Positions 25,051-33,315 of a DNA stretch of 50,385 nt are shown here, piece after piece. Origin of the DNA: Gluconacetobacter johannae (GTDB lineage: Bacteria > Pseudomonadota > Alphaproteobacteria > Acetobacterales > Acetobacteraceae). The DNA lies in the NCBI RefSeq assembly GCF_014174305.1, contig NZ_JABEQH010000025.1, positions 1 through 50,385 on the forward strand. The letters run 5' to 3'. Position 1 is the first letter of the stretch. Each line of letters opens with the position of its first letter. The notes below the pieces were generated by a model. It saw nothing but the letters and a program-made list of their open reading frames with translations. It had not been told where the DNA came from and did no database searches. The position numbers were made by a program, and so were the translations under genes.

Positions 25051-26226
25051 TTATCGCCGGGTACAGGTCAGCGCGGGATGGGGCGGCGGGGTGGTGCGGG
25101 CGTGGCGGGCCACCCAGGTGGCGACCTGGGCGATGCTTTCGGGCGTGGTGTCGGTTTCGGGCATGTTGGTGGTGGCGGGGCCGTTGGAATATTGGCCGAC
25201 GACCCAGTAGGTGGGGCGGGCGCCGGCGTGTTCCAGGTCGCGGACTTCGGTTTGCACGCCGTGCATGAACTGGAAATCGGGGCCGTTGCCGCGCATGCCG
25301 TGCTGCGTGTCGAAGATGGTCATGAACACGGCCGTCGTCAGGTGATGGCGGTTGGCCCAGCGGATTTCGCCGGCGATCAGGCGGCGGAACATCGCGCTGT
25401 GCGGCGAACCGTAATAGGCGTCGGTCGAGAAGATGTTGGCGGGGGTGTCGATGCCGAACCCGCCGGCCATCAGGGCGATGCGGCGCGAATTGGCGTAGTA
25501 GGGATCGGTGGCGTAGTCGCTGGGGACACGGACGCCCAGGCCGGGGTTGCCCTGGCGGTCGGTATCCGCACTGTCCGAGACATGGCCGTGCGCCCCGTTG
25601 GAGATGTAGGGCAGCACCAGGGCCGCGCCGGTCGTCATCCGGGCGTCGCGCAGGGCGGTGGCGGTGTCGGCCACGTCGCGGTCGGTGAATTCCGACGACG
25701 GGTTGTGGAAGCTGCCGCCCCAGGGCGGGGCGGTGTCGGTGTAGCTGAGGTTCAGCATCGTGACATGGGGATGCCATCCGGCGGCGAACCAGCGGAACTG
25801 GCGGCCGGACTGGCTGTCGTCGAACGCATGGTAATGCGATGGCGGCACGTCGGGCGTCAGCGCGGGGGACAGTCCGCCTTCGAACAGGCCGCCGCCGGCG
25901 CGGCCTTGCCACAGGGCGATCATCGCCTTCATGACGGCCGGGCCGTCGTAGCCGGGGGGCTTGATCCAGGCCGGGTTGGCGTCGGGCCAGTCCAGCACCT
26001 GGCGGGTGGCGCCGTCGACCTGGTAGAGGCCGATGTTGCCGGTGGCCAGCAGGTTGGGAAAGCGCCAGGGCTGCGAAAGCTGGTAGCCGCCGATGACCGA
26101 GCCGATGAAGGTGGTGACCGGCCGGCCGGCGCAGGGCGCGCAGAGAGCCGGCGCGGGGGTGGCGAGGAGTGCGGCCGCCAGGCCCAGGACGGCGGGCGGC
26201 GCGCGGTGGGTGTGTCGGTGGGGCAC
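25051..26226 (-). CDS. Secreted protein of unknown function
   Basis: About 391 residues from GTG 26226 (AGGACG nearby; GTG 26253 is an alternative adding nine). A Sec signal (AVLGLAAALLATPAPALCA) leads into a mature domain rich in Trp, His, Tyr and Asp. Notable stretches are PWRFPNLLATGNIGLYQVDG, WHPHVTMLNLSYTDTAPPW, ALVLPYISNGAHG, TAVFMTIFDTQHG and FQFMHGVQTEVRDLEHAG. The regular spacing of strand-like segments ending in polar residues hints at a TIM-barrel or glycosidase-like fold, but no catalytic signature is certain. I do not recognise the family. It stands alone between the repeat cluster and a divergent glycosyltransferase gene. Confidence 0.75.
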   Translation of the reverse strand: MPHRHTHRAPPAVLGLAAALLATPAPALCAPCAGRPVTTFIGSVIGGYQLSQPWRFPNLLATGNIGLYQVDGATRQVLDWPDANPAWIKPPGYDGPAVMKAMIALWQGRAGGGLFEGGLSPALTPDVPPSHYHAFDDSQSGRQFRWFAAGWHPHVTMLNLSYTDTAPPWGGSFHNPSSEFTDRDVADTATALRDARMTTGAALVLPYISNGAHGHVSDSADTDRQGNPGLGVRVPSDYATDPYYANSRRIALMAGGFGIDTPANIFSTDAYYGSPHSAMFRRLIAGEIRWANRHHLTTAVFMTIFDTQHGMRGNGPDFQFMHGVQTEVRDLEHAGARPTYWVVGQYSNGPATTNMPETDTTPESIAQVATWVARHARTTPPPHPALTCTRR

Positions 26227-26342
26227 GGTGGGTCGTCCTGTCGTGGCCGGCACAGCGTAGGGACGCCCTTGTTAAGGCAATCCTAAGACGTTGCCGGACA
26301 TAAGGGCCGTGACCGCCGTTGGCTGGAGGGGTGTTGGCCTTC

Positions 26343-27467
26343 ATGACTGTTCCGGATCACCGTTATGCCATCGACCATATCCGGACCACGGGCAACCGGG
26401 TGTCGATCTCGGGCTGGTTCCTCGATTGCGTCGGCTGCGACCGGCTGGCCGTGCTGTGCGGGGAGGTGAGGCTGCATGTCGCCCGGCCCGAGGAATGGCG
26501 CCAGCCCAGCGCCGACGTGGCCGCCCTGTCCGACCCGCGTTACGATGCCGTGCGCTTTCACGTGGTCTTTCCCTTTCCGCCGGAACTGTCGCTGGCGATG
26601 CTGCGGCGGATGGTGCTGTCCTTCGAGGGCGACGGGCCGGCGCGGGTGCTGCCGGTCCATGCGGAGGACGGGCCGGACGGAGAGCCTGCGCGGACGCCGC
26701 TGCGCGCGCTGCGGCTGGGCATCGGGATTCCGACCTATAACCGCGCCGCGCTGGTGCGCGAGACGGTGCGGCGGGTGCTGGACATGACGCAGTTCGATCC
26801 CGTCGTCCTGGTGGCGAACGACGGTTCGACCGACGATACGGCGGAGGTGCTGGCGCGCATTCCCGGCATCCATGTCCTGGACGCGCCGAACGCCGGCATT
26901 GCGTGGAACAAGAACCGCCTGCTGTTCCATCTGCATGAAGTCGAGGCCTGCGACATCGTGCTGCTGCTGGAGGACGATGCCCGGCCGACGGTCTATGGAT
27001 GGAACATCGACTGGATGCTGGCCTGCCTGCGCCATGGCCATGTGAATTTCGCGCCGCCCTGGTTTCCGCGCGCGTCGTGCGGCAACGGGTCGTGGCACGA
27101 CCCGTTCCATAACGACGTGCTGACGGCGCAATGTTCGGGGTTCAGCCGCGAGGCGCTGTCCTATGTCGGCTATATCGACACGCGCTTCGGCCGGTACGGG
27201 CATGAGCATGTGGAACATACCTCGCGCATGATCCGCATGGGCTATGGGGGGCTGACCAAGGAAGACGGCGCGTCCAAGACGTTCTTCCTGCTGGACGGGG
27301 CGATCGAGATCGTGGAGTCGGTGTCGAACTTCTCGCAGCAGCAGGTGGACGAGAATTCGGAAATCTTCCATCGGATTCACGGGGAATGCGCCTATCGTCC
27401 GCCCTGGCGGGACGATACGCAGATCCGCCGCCTGCGCGACGAGATGCGGCAGGTGCGGCGGCAGTAG
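26343..27467 (+). CDS. Glycosyltransferase, family 2-like, with extra N-terminal domain
   Basis: The 374-residue protein has a GT-A catalytic domain from about residue 125: LGIGIPTYNRAALVRETVRR, ANDGSTDDTAEVL and the metal-binding acidic cluster LLLEDDARP (about 215). A later acceptor-side region contains TAQCSGFSREAL and GRYGHEHVEHTSRM. The first 120 or so residues form a separate beta-rich unit not found in ordinary family 2 enzymes. ATG 26343 was chosen, while a GTG at 26319 is possible. It is convergent with the PLOD-like gene, 27 bases away. A surface glycan or protein glycosylation role is likely; donor and acceptor are unknown. Confidence 0.82.
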   Translation: MTVPDHRYAIDHIRTTGNRVSISGWFLDCVGCDRLAVLCGEVRLHVARPEEWRQPSADVAALSDPRYDAVRFHVVFPFPPELSLAMLRRMVLSFEGDGPARVLPVHAEDGPDGEPARTPLRALRLGIGIPTYNRAALVRETVRRVLDMTQFDPVVLVANDGSTDDTAEVLARIPGIHVLDAPNAGIAWNKNRLLFHLHEVEACDIVLLLEDDARPTVYGWNIDWMLACLRHGHVNFAPPWFPRASCGNGSWHDPFHNDVLTAQCSGFSREALSYVGYIDTRFGRYGHEHVEHTSRMIRMGYGGLTKEDGASKTFFLLDGAIEIVESVSNFSQQQVDENSEIFHRIHGECAYRPPWRDDTQIRRLRDEMRQVRRQ

Positions 27468-27494
27468 GGCTGCGGGTTTTTAGAGGGGCGCTTT

Positions 27495-28601
27495 TCAGAG
27501 CGACGCCAGGGCGGCCAGGGTGGCGCGTACCTGGTCGGGCGTCCAGTGCGCCAGGGCGGCCAGGGGCAGGGGGCAGGCGGTCAGGGTGTCCTCGGCCGTG
27601 CCCAGGCCGTAGGCGGTCAGCGGCGTGTCGTGGCTGGTGCGGATGCCGTCGGGCCGCAGGGCCAGCGTTTCCCAGCCCTTGGCCCAGGGGGCGGTGGAGA
27701 GGGCGCCGTCGGGGCGGAAGCTGCGGATGGACGCGCGGTCGGGCGACAGCAGGAAGGCCGAGGACGGGCCGGCGCGCACGGCGACGCACAGGCCGGGGCC
27801 GGGCTGGGCGCGCACCGTGGGCGCGGCGTCGTCCGGCCCGTCGTGCAGCAGGCCGCCGGGGGCGCGGATGGCCAGCAGGTCGAGCCCCTCGGGCACCAGG
27901 CGGTGGATCATGTTCAGGACCGACAGGGCGGCGACCGGGCCTTTGTCGCCGTTGGCGTGGAGGATGGGCGGCCATGTGCCGGTTGCGCGGTTGCGGACCG
28001 CGCCGCCCGCGTAGTCGTACAGCTCCAGCGAGCCGCCCAGCGTGCCGAAGATGGTGCTGCCGGCATCGACGGTGACCCGGAGCTGGTGGCGCGCCGCGGC
28101 CTGGGCCGTGAACCGCGCGGCCAGGCGCTGGTCGTCCTGGTCGCCGGTCTCGCGCGACAGGGTGAGGCAGTGGGACAGCATCGTGCGGATGGCGCCAGCA
28201 TAGCCGATGTAGCATCCGCTGTTCAGATAGCGGCAGCGTTCGGTACCGTGGTCGTCGAAATAGGCCTGGACGGGATCGTCCGGGCCGTCGGCCGGGGGCC
28301 AGAACACGGGTTCGCCGTTGAAGACGATGTCGCTGTCGCCGGCGGCGAAGGCGCGCCGGATTTCGGCCGCCGCGCCGGTGACCAGCGTGTCGTAGGCGTC
28401 GGTGAACAGGACGATGTCGTGCGGCCGGACCGAGGGCTGGTGCAGGGCGTGCGCCAGGGTGAGATATTTGTCGATGAAGTGGATGCGTTCGCGCTCGCCC
28501 TCGGGACGGAGGGGGCGGAAGTCGAGGCCTGCGCGGCGGGCGCTTTCTTCCAGATCGAGCATCGCGGCCGTTCTGGGATGGCCGACGGTGACGTGAAGCA
28601 T
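27495..28601 (-). CDS. PLOD-like glycosyltransferase
   Basis: The 368-residue protein has an N-terminal half (about 1-190) resembling the glucosyltransferase domain of procollagen lysyl hydroxylases and related bacterial enzymes. The metal motif is DIVLFTDAYDTLVTG (about 62-76), followed by CRYLNSGCYIGYAGAIR and DQDDQRLAARF, then the LHANGDKG segment near 240. The C-terminal third is a different, beta-rich unit. It probably transfers a sugar from a nucleotide-sugar donor to a protein or surface polymer. It is convergent with the family 2 glycosyltransferase and may work in the same pathway. The family call is by motif order. Confidence 0.78.
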   Translation of the reverse strand: MLHVTVGHPRTAAMLDLEESARRAGLDFRPLRPEGERERIHFIDKYLTLAHALHQPSVRPHDIVLFTDAYDTLVTGAAAEIRRAFAAGDSDIVFNGEPVFWPPADGPDDPVQAYFDDHGTERCRYLNSGCYIGYAGAIRTMLSHCLTLSRETGDQDDQRLAARFTAQAAARHQLRVTVDAGSTIFGTLGGSLELYDYAGGAVRNRATGTWPPILHANGDKGPVAALSVLNMIHRLVPEGLDLLAIRAPGGLLHDGPDDAAPTVRAQPGPGLCVAVRAGPSSAFLLSPDRASIRSFRPDGALSTAPWAKGWETLALRPDGIRTSHDTPLTAYGLGTAEDTLTACPLPLAALAHWTPDQVRATLAALASL

Positions 28602-28682
28602 GTGCGATGGCCCCCCGGTTTCAGCGACCCGTCCTGTCTGCGGGGGGAGTGTTGATTTTTCGTTGCCGCGCGGGAGGGGGGA

Positions 28683-28964
28683 TCAGGGCGGCAGGTCGCG
28701 TTCGTCGCGGCGGAGGTCGGCCAGGGTGCAGGCGCGGGTGGTGCAGGCGTCGTGCGGGTGGGCCTGGCGGCGGCGGGCGTCGCAGGCGGCGTCGTGGCGC
28801 ACGCACAGATCGTCCAGATTGACCAAGGCGCCGTCCAGGGCGTCCAGCACGTCGCCCGCGCCCCGGATGCGCCGGGCCTCGGACATCGTGCGGGCGATCA
28901 GGGCGCGCAGGGCGGCCAGGCGCGTGGCGGTGAGGATTTCGTCGTCGTCATCGTCGTACGGCAT
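28683..28964 (-). CDS. Small hypothetical protein near the prophage left side
   Basis: 93 residues. The N-terminus is acidic (MPYDDDDDEIL), followed by an amphipathic helical region (about 15-55). The C-terminal Cys/His-rich part is CVRHDAACDARRRQAHPHDACTTRAC, which could bind metal. No family recognised. AATAGG/CCTATT repeats like those around the prophage repressor lie directly upstream (28983-29034), so it may belong to the prophage and be controlled by that repressor. Confidence 0.6.
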   Translation of the reverse strand: MPYDDDDDEILTATRLAALRALIARTMSEARRIRGAGDVLDALDGALVNLDDLCVRHDAACDARRRQAHPHDACTTRACTLADLRRDERDLPP

Positions 28965-28982
28965 GCCTGTCTCCTGCCCCCT

Positions 28983-29034
28983 GATAGGCGGCAGGATGAT
29001 AGGGTAATACCTATTTCGTCAATAGGAAAATAGG
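28983..29034. promoter_or_regulatory. Cluster of ATAGG repeats, possible distal repressor operator
   Basis: Motifs are GATAGG at 28983 and 28998, a CCTATT-tcgtc-AATAGG palindrome at 29010-29026, and a further AATAGG at 29029-29034. The same hexamers occur between the S24 repressor and the early prophage genes (30277-30330). The cluster is upstream of the 93-residue gene. Confidence 0.5.
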
Positions 29035-29041
29035 AAGCGGA

Positions 29042-29209
29042 TCAGATGACCGGGCCTTCGTCTTCCTCGTCGGGTTCGATCGGGTCCTCGACCGGGACTT
29101 CGTCGGGCGGCGGGTCGTCGGGGTTGAACGGGCCGGGACTGGGGGTGGGCATGGGACGCCGGGGCCCGGTGGGGGCCTGGTCGCCGCGGGAATAATCGCT
29201 GCTGGACAT
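29042..29209 (-). CDS. Small Pro/Asp/Glu-rich hypothetical protein
   Basis: A 55-residue protein from ATG 29209 with a strong GGAGGA ribosome site seven bases upstream. It is disordered in look: MSSSDYSRGDQAPTGPRRP, then a Pro-rich middle (NPDDPPPDEVPVEDP) and an acidic end (EPDEEDEGPVI). No known domain is recognised. The clear start signal and consistent codon use support a real gene. It lies between the small Cys-rich gene and a small lipoprotein gene, all on the minus strand. Confidence 0.6.
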   Translation of the reverse strand: MSSSDYSRGDQAPTGPRRPMPTPSPGPFNPDDPPPDEVPVEDPIEPDEEDEGPVI

Positions 29210-29300
29210 GGCGCGGTCCTCCGTCGCTGCCCTTGGCAGGTGGGGCGGCGGGGAGGCGGCGCAAGGTGCGGCGGGTGGAAAACCGCGTTTTCGGCCGGGC

Positions 29301-29471
29301 CTAGTCGCGGTGGTGATAGTAGTCGCCGCGCCAGCCGCCGCGCTCGTCGTACCAGCCGTGATGGCCGCCGTGATAGCCCCGGCGCCAGCCGCGATAGGGC
29401 GGGGGTTCGTAGACGCAGCCGGCGAGGGCGAGCAGGGCCAGCAGGGCGCAGGCGGGACGGATCGGGTTCAT
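29301..29471 (-). CDS. Small lipoprotein
   Basis: A 56-residue protein with a type II signal: hydrophobic ACALLALLALAGC with the lipobox LAGC at the cleavage site (Cys about 19). A short mature part rich in Tyr, His, Gly and Arg follows (YRGWRRGYHGGHHGWYDE). AAGGGAG precedes the ATG at 29471. Comparable short His/Tyr/Gly-rich lipoproteins are common in proteobacteria and have no known function. Whether it belongs to the chromosome or to the prophage is unclear. Confidence 0.7.
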   Translation of the reverse strand: MNPIRPACALLALLALAGCVYEPPPYRGWRRGYHGGHHGWYDERGGWRGDYYHHRD

Positions 29472-29539
29472 GGATGTGTCTCCCTTCGACGCGGAGTCTC
29501 GGGCAGGATCGTGGTGACTGTGTGGCGCGGGGTGGCGGG

Positions 29540-30256
29540 TTATTTCCAGACCCATTTGCCGACCACGCGGCCGTTGATATGCACCTCGTCCAGGGTGCGG
29601 ACGTAGGTGGGATAGCCGGGATTGATGCTCATGATCTGGACCGTGACCGGGTCGTCCGAGCCGTAGACGATTTCGAGGCGTTTCAGCACCAGGCCGAAGC
29701 CGTCCCACAGCACGTAGACGCCCGGGGGCGAGGGGGTGCGGTGGGCGGTGTCGACCAGCACGCGCTCGCCGGCCTGGTAGTCGGGTTCCATGCTGTCGCC
29801 GGCGACGCGCAGCACCACCAGCGATTCGGGGCTTTCGGTGAAGGCGCCCAGGAAGCGGCGGGGCAGGGACCAGTGGTCGGTGGGCCGGGGGCCGTCCTCG
29901 ACCGCGATGTTGGTGGGGATGGCGCCGCCGCCGGCCTGGGGGGCCACGTTGTATTCGGGGATGCGGAACTGGCCGTCGGCGATGGGAGCGGGCGGCGGGG
30001 CGGGGGGCGGCGGGACGCCTTCCAGCGGCTGGTAGTTCGGGTCGCTTTCCTCGCGGAAGACGTCGGGGCTGACGCCGAAGCGGCGGGCCAGGGCGACGCG
30101 GACCTCCTCGGGCAGTTTCTGGGGGGTGCCCTTGTGCAGATACTGCTGGAGGTAGGCGTGGTTGCGGCCCAGGGCGAGGGATTCGGCCTTCAGGGTGGTG
30201 GCCGCCCCGGTGACGAGCCTGAGCAGGGTGTAGCGCGGAGGGGTGAGGGCGGTCAT
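29540..30256 (-). CDS. Prophage repressor, LexA/CI-like with S24 autopeptidase domain
   Basis: The 238-residue protein has an N-terminal helical DNA-binding domain (about 1-70; LGRNHAYLQQYLHKG resembles a recognition segment). A Pro-rich linker (about 75-100) is followed by a C-terminal S24 peptidase domain with the catalytic Ser in VAGDSMEPDY (about residue 153) and the Lys in GLVLKRLEIVYG (about 192). This is the layout of phage repressors that cut themselves in response to RecA during DNA damage. It is divergent from the early prophage genes, with repeated AATAGG motifs between. The usual Ala-Gly cleavage pair was not assigned with certainty; Ala-Gly in VAPQAGGG, about residues 107-108, fits. 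Confidence 0.88.
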   Translation of the reverse strand: MTALTPPRYTLLRLVTGAATTLKAESLALGRNHAYLQQYLHKGTPQKLPEEVRVALARRFGVSPDVFREESDPNYQPLEGVPPPPAPPPAPIADGQFRIPEYNVAPQAGGGAIPTNIAVEDGPRPTDHWSLPRRFLGAFTESPESLVVLRVAGDSMEPDYQAGERVLVDTAHRTPSPPGVYVLWDGFGLVLKRLEIVYGSDDPVTVQIMSINPGYPTYVRTLDEVHINGRVVGKWVWK

Positions 30257-30276
30257 GGGGGGAGTATCGGCGGAAC

Positions 30277-30330
30277 GATAGGGAATTTCTAATAGGTTCT
30301 TTCCTCTTGATTGGTAGGAATAAGCCTATT
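30277..30330. promoter_or_regulatory. Putative prophage operator region
   Basis: GATAGG (30277-30282) and AATAGG (30291-30296) form direct repeats 14 bases apart. TAGG-aataag-CCTA (30315-30328) is a palindrome ending in CCTATT at 30325-30330. The region lies between the divergent repressor and early genes, where paired operators are expected. A TTGATT at 30307 is a poor -35 candidate. Confidence 0.55.
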
Positions 30331-30342
30331 ACGGTCGGCGCC

Positions 30343-30384
30343 ATGACATATGACCCGATTTCCCTCGCCGGGGGCGCCGGCTGA
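30343..30384 (+). CDS. Possible 13-residue leader peptide before the zinc-ribbon gene
   Basis: ATG 30343 opens MTYDPISLAGGAG and ends in a TGA that shares its last base with the next ATG (TGATG at 30382-30386). It is the first start codon downstream of the putative operators. It may be a coupled leader or chance. There is no strong ribosome site. Confidence 0.35.
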   Translation: MTYDPISLAGGAG

Positions 30385-30656
30385 TGGCGCGCTCGAAATA
30401 CGATTGGCCGACGATCGACCCCAAGGTGGACGCCCTGCTGGCGCGCGGCCTGAAAGTGGTGCGGATTGCCGAGGTGCTGGGCATGCGCGCCCAGACCCTG
30501 CGCGACCGGCTGAGCTATCGCCGGCGGACGCCGCAGCCGGGGCCGCGACGCGACCTGTCGCCGCTGGTCCATCGGTCGTGCCTGAACTGCGGGGCGGCGT
30601 TCAGCGTCCGGTCGCGGTTTCTGCGGTTGTGCCCGACCTGCCGCGCGGAGTGCTGA
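30384..30656 (+). CDS. Small phage protein with helix-turn-helix and zinc ribbon
   Basis: The 90-residue protein has a helix-turn-helix-like N-terminal part, IDPKVDALLARGLKVVRIAEVLGMRAQTLRDRL (quoted in pieces: VDALLARGLKVV, RIAEVLGMRAQTLRDRL). The C-terminal part is a probable zinc ribbon with CLNCGAAF and LCPTCRAEC (two Cys pairs about 18 residues apart). The combination suggests DNA binding. As the first gene rightward from the operator region it could be a Cro-like or early regulatory protein, or a replication accessory protein. It is 20 bases upstream of the primase-helicase gene. Confidence 0.75.
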   Translation: MARSKYDWPTIDPKVDALLARGLKVVRIAEVLGMRAQTLRDRLSYRRRTPQPGPRRDLSPLVHRSCLNCGAAFSVRSRFLRLCPTCRAEC

Positions 30657-30676
30657 GGCGCTGGGAGGGCCGTGAC

Positions 30677-33178
30677 ATGATTCCCTTCGAGCGGATCAAC
30701 GACGCCGCGCTGGCGTGCCTGCCGGAGCTGGTCGCGCGCTGGTTGCCGGCGGGGCGGCGGCGGGGCGACGAGTGGGTGGTGGGCAGCCTGGCCAACGACC
30801 CCGGCCGGTCGCTGTCGATCAACCTGCGGACCGGGCGGTGGGCCGATTTCGCCGACGGGCCGCGTGGCGGCGACCCGATCAGCCTGTATGCGGCGCTGCA
30901 TACCAACCACGACCGCGTGCAGGCGGCCCGCGACCTGGGGGCCCATCTGGCCGTGATGCCCGGCGCGCCGGCGGTGGAGGCGACGCCCGTGGTGGAGTGG
31001 ATGCCGGGCGAGCCGCCGGAGGGCGCGCCCGCGCCCGACCTGTCGGGGTGGGACCACGCCTATGCCTATCGCGACGCGGCGGGGCGGGTGCTGCGCTATG
31101 TCGTGCGGCGCGACGCCACCGCCGAGGCGCGCAAGCGGATCATGCCGCTGACCTGGGGGCGGCTGCTGGAACGGGGCGTGGAGCGGGTGGGGTGGCACAT
31201 GCGCCATGCCGATGCCCCGCGGTCGCTGTACGGGCTGGAGCGGGTGGCGGGGGCGCGGACGGTGCTGGTGTGCGAGGGCGAGAAGGCGGCCGACGCGGCG
31301 CAGCGTCTGTATCCGCGCCTGGCCTGCGTCACCTGGACCGCCGGCACCGGCAATGTCGGGCGCACGGACTGGACCGTGCTGGCGGGGCGGCATGTCATCG
31401 TCTGGCCCGATCATGACGGGCCGGGCGAGAAGGCGGCGGCCGAGATCGCCGCCCTTCTGGCCGCCGTGGCCGAGACGGTGCGCGTGGTCGATGTGCGCGA
31501 CATGGAGCCGGGCGAGGATGTGGCCGACCTGCGCGTGGACGACCCCGGCGCGTGGCTGCGCGCGCGGGTGGGGCCGGTGCTGTGCGGCGTCACGGTCAAG
31601 CGTGCGGCCGCCTGCGCCCCGGTGGCGGCGCGGCGGGCGGCGGGGCTGGAGCCGATTGCGGTGCGCGGCGGCGAGATCGACCTGGTGGCGACCCAGGGCG
31701 AGCGGGCGCTGATGGCGGCGAATGCGCCGGTCTATCAGCGCGGGACCATCCTGGCGCGGCCGGGCCGGCGCGAGGTGGCGGCGGCCGACGGGCGGATGAC
31801 CCATGCCGCCTGCCTGGTGGAGATCGGCGTGCCGGCGTTGACCGACCTGCTGTGCCAGGCGGTGGAGTGGCGGAAATTCGACCGGCGCAGCCAGGCGTGG
31901 AAGCCGGTCGATCCGCCCCCGGCGGTGGCCCAGGTGATCCTGAGCCGGGCGGGCGCGTGGTCGTTTCCCGCCATTGCCGGGGTGATTACCACCCCCACCC
32001 TGCGGCCGGACGGGTCGGTGCTGATGGCGCCGGGGTACGATGCGGCGACGCGGCTGTATCATATCGACGATCCGTTGCTGGACCTGCATCTTCCCGAACC
32101 CACGCGCGCCGCCGCCGAGCGGGCGCTGGCCGGGCTGCGCGGGCTGCTGGCCGAATTTCCGTTTGCCGCCGAGACCGACCGGTCGGTGGCGCTGGCGGGC
32201 ATCCTGACCGCGGTGGTGCGGGGCATGATGCCGGTCAGCCCGCTGTTCGCCTTCCGGGCCAATACGCCGGGGTCGGGCAAGAGCTTCCTGGTCGATGTGG
32301 CCAGCGTGATCGCCACCGGGCGGGTCTGTCCGGTGACCAGCGCGGGCGAGGACACGGCGGAGATGGAAAAGCGGCTGACCGGGCTGCTGCTGGCGGGCTA
32401 TCCGATCATGTCGCTGGACAATGTGAACGAGGAGCTGGGCGGCGACCTGCTGTGCCAGGCGACCGAGCGGCCCATCGTGCGGCTGCGTGCGCTGGGGCGC
32501 TCGGAAAGCACCGAGATCGAGAACCGGGCGGTGATCTTCGCCACCGGCAATGCCCTGCGGGTGCGCGGCGACATGACGCGGCGTACGCTGGTGGCGACGC
32601 TGGATGCCGGGATGGAGCAGCCCGAACTGCGTGTGTTCGCCCGCAACCCGGTGGAGGACATCATGGCCGATCGGGGCGCCCATGTCGCGGCGTGCCTGAC
32701 CATCGTGCGGGCGTGGCTGGCGAGCGGGGCGAAGGTGCATCTGCCGCCCCTGGCCTCGTTCGAGGTGTGGAGCCGCACGGTCCGCAGCGCGCTGGTCTGG
32801 CTGGGGCAGGCCGACCCGTGCCGGAGCATGCAGGCCGCCCGCGAGGACGACCCCGAGCGCAGCGAGCTGCGCGAGATCCTGGGCCTGCTGGCCGAGGCCG
32901 CCGGCATGGGCCGGCCCTGCGGCCGCACCGTGCGCGAGATCGACGAACTGTCGTTGCTGGAAACGCAGGATTCGGCCGGATACCGGACAGGCTTGCGTTT
33001 TCCCGAACTGCGCGACGCGCTGGTCCGCATCGCCGGCACGCCGGCGGGGAAGATCAATTCCAAGCGGCTGGGCCGGTGGTTCCTGGCGCGGCGGGGGCGG
33101 GTGATCGACGGGCGGCGGATTGCGGAATGCGGGGTGGCGCATGGAGGGGTGAAGAAATGGGCGGTGGAGGTGGCGTGA
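30677..33178 (+). CDS. Phage primase-helicase-like replication protein
   Basis: The 833-residue protein has an N-terminal primase-like part with SINLRTGRWADFADGPRGGD. A TOPRIM-type module follows: VLVCEGEKAADAAQRLYP (about 195-212) and VIVWPDHDGPGEKAA (about 240). The C-terminal half has an ATPase core with Walker A NTPGSGKSFLVD (about 526-537), an acidic strand PIMSLDNVNEEL and a sensor-like VIFATGNALRVRGD. This arrangement is that of prophage DUF927/primase-helicase proteins that open and prime the phage origin. ATG 30677 was chosen because the N-terminal domain begins at once; the same frame stays open upstream but overlaps the zinc-ribbon gene. A repeat copy follows its stop. Confidence 0.88.
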   Translation: MIPFERINDAALACLPELVARWLPAGRRRGDEWVVGSLANDPGRSLSINLRTGRWADFADGPRGGDPISLYAALHTNHDRVQAARDLGAHLAVMPGAPAVEATPVVEWMPGEPPEGAPAPDLSGWDHAYAYRDAAGRVLRYVVRRDATAEARKRIMPLTWGRLLERGVERVGWHMRHADAPRSLYGLERVAGARTVLVCEGEKAADAAQRLYPRLACVTWTAGTGNVGRTDWTVLAGRHVIVWPDHDGPGEKAAAEIAALLAAVAETVRVVDVRDMEPGEDVADLRVDDPGAWLRARVGPVLCGVTVKRAAACAPVAARRAAGLEPIAVRGGEIDLVATQGERALMAANAPVYQRGTILARPGRREVAAADGRMTHAACLVEIGVPALTDLLCQAVEWRKFDRRSQAWKPVDPPPAVAQVILSRAGAWSFPAIAGVITTPTLRPDGSVLMAPGYDAATRLYHIDDPLLDLHLPEPTRAAAERALAGLRGLLAEFPFAAETDRSVALAGILTAVVRGMMPVSPLFAFRANTPGSGKSFLVDVASVIATGRVCPVTSAGEDTAEMEKRLTGLLLAGYPIMSLDNVNEELGGDLLCQATERPIVRLRALGRSESTEIENRAVIFATGNALRVRGDMTRRTLVATLDAGMEQPELRVFARNPVEDIMADRGAHVAACLTIVRAWLASGAKVHLPPLASFEVWSRTVRSALVWLGQADPCRSMQAAREDDPERSELREILGLLAEAAGMGRPCGRTVREIDELSLLETQDSAGYRTGLRFPELRDALVRIAGTPAGKINSKRLGRWFLARRGRVIDGRRIAECGVAHGGVKKWAVEVA

Positions 33179-33185
33179 GTGAGAG

Positions 33186-33287
33186 AAGGTCGGGCGCTGC
33201 GGGGACGCACTTTGCAAAAGATATTATAAATAAAATGGTTTCCAAAGGCCGGTGGCCTTTGGCGGGTTTCAGGGCGGAGCCCTGAGG
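33186..33287. repeat. Palindromic repeat copy D
   Basis: The right half is well kept: CCAAAGGCCGGTGGCCTTTGG and CAGGGCGGAGCCCTG with the CGGGTTT linker. The left half is decayed (GGTCGGGCGCTGC, then AT-rich sequence replacing two hairpins). It lies eight bases after the primase-helicase stop. Confidence 0.75.
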
Positions 33288-33315
33288 CAGGCGCACGCGC
33301 TTCGCGGGTGGGTTC

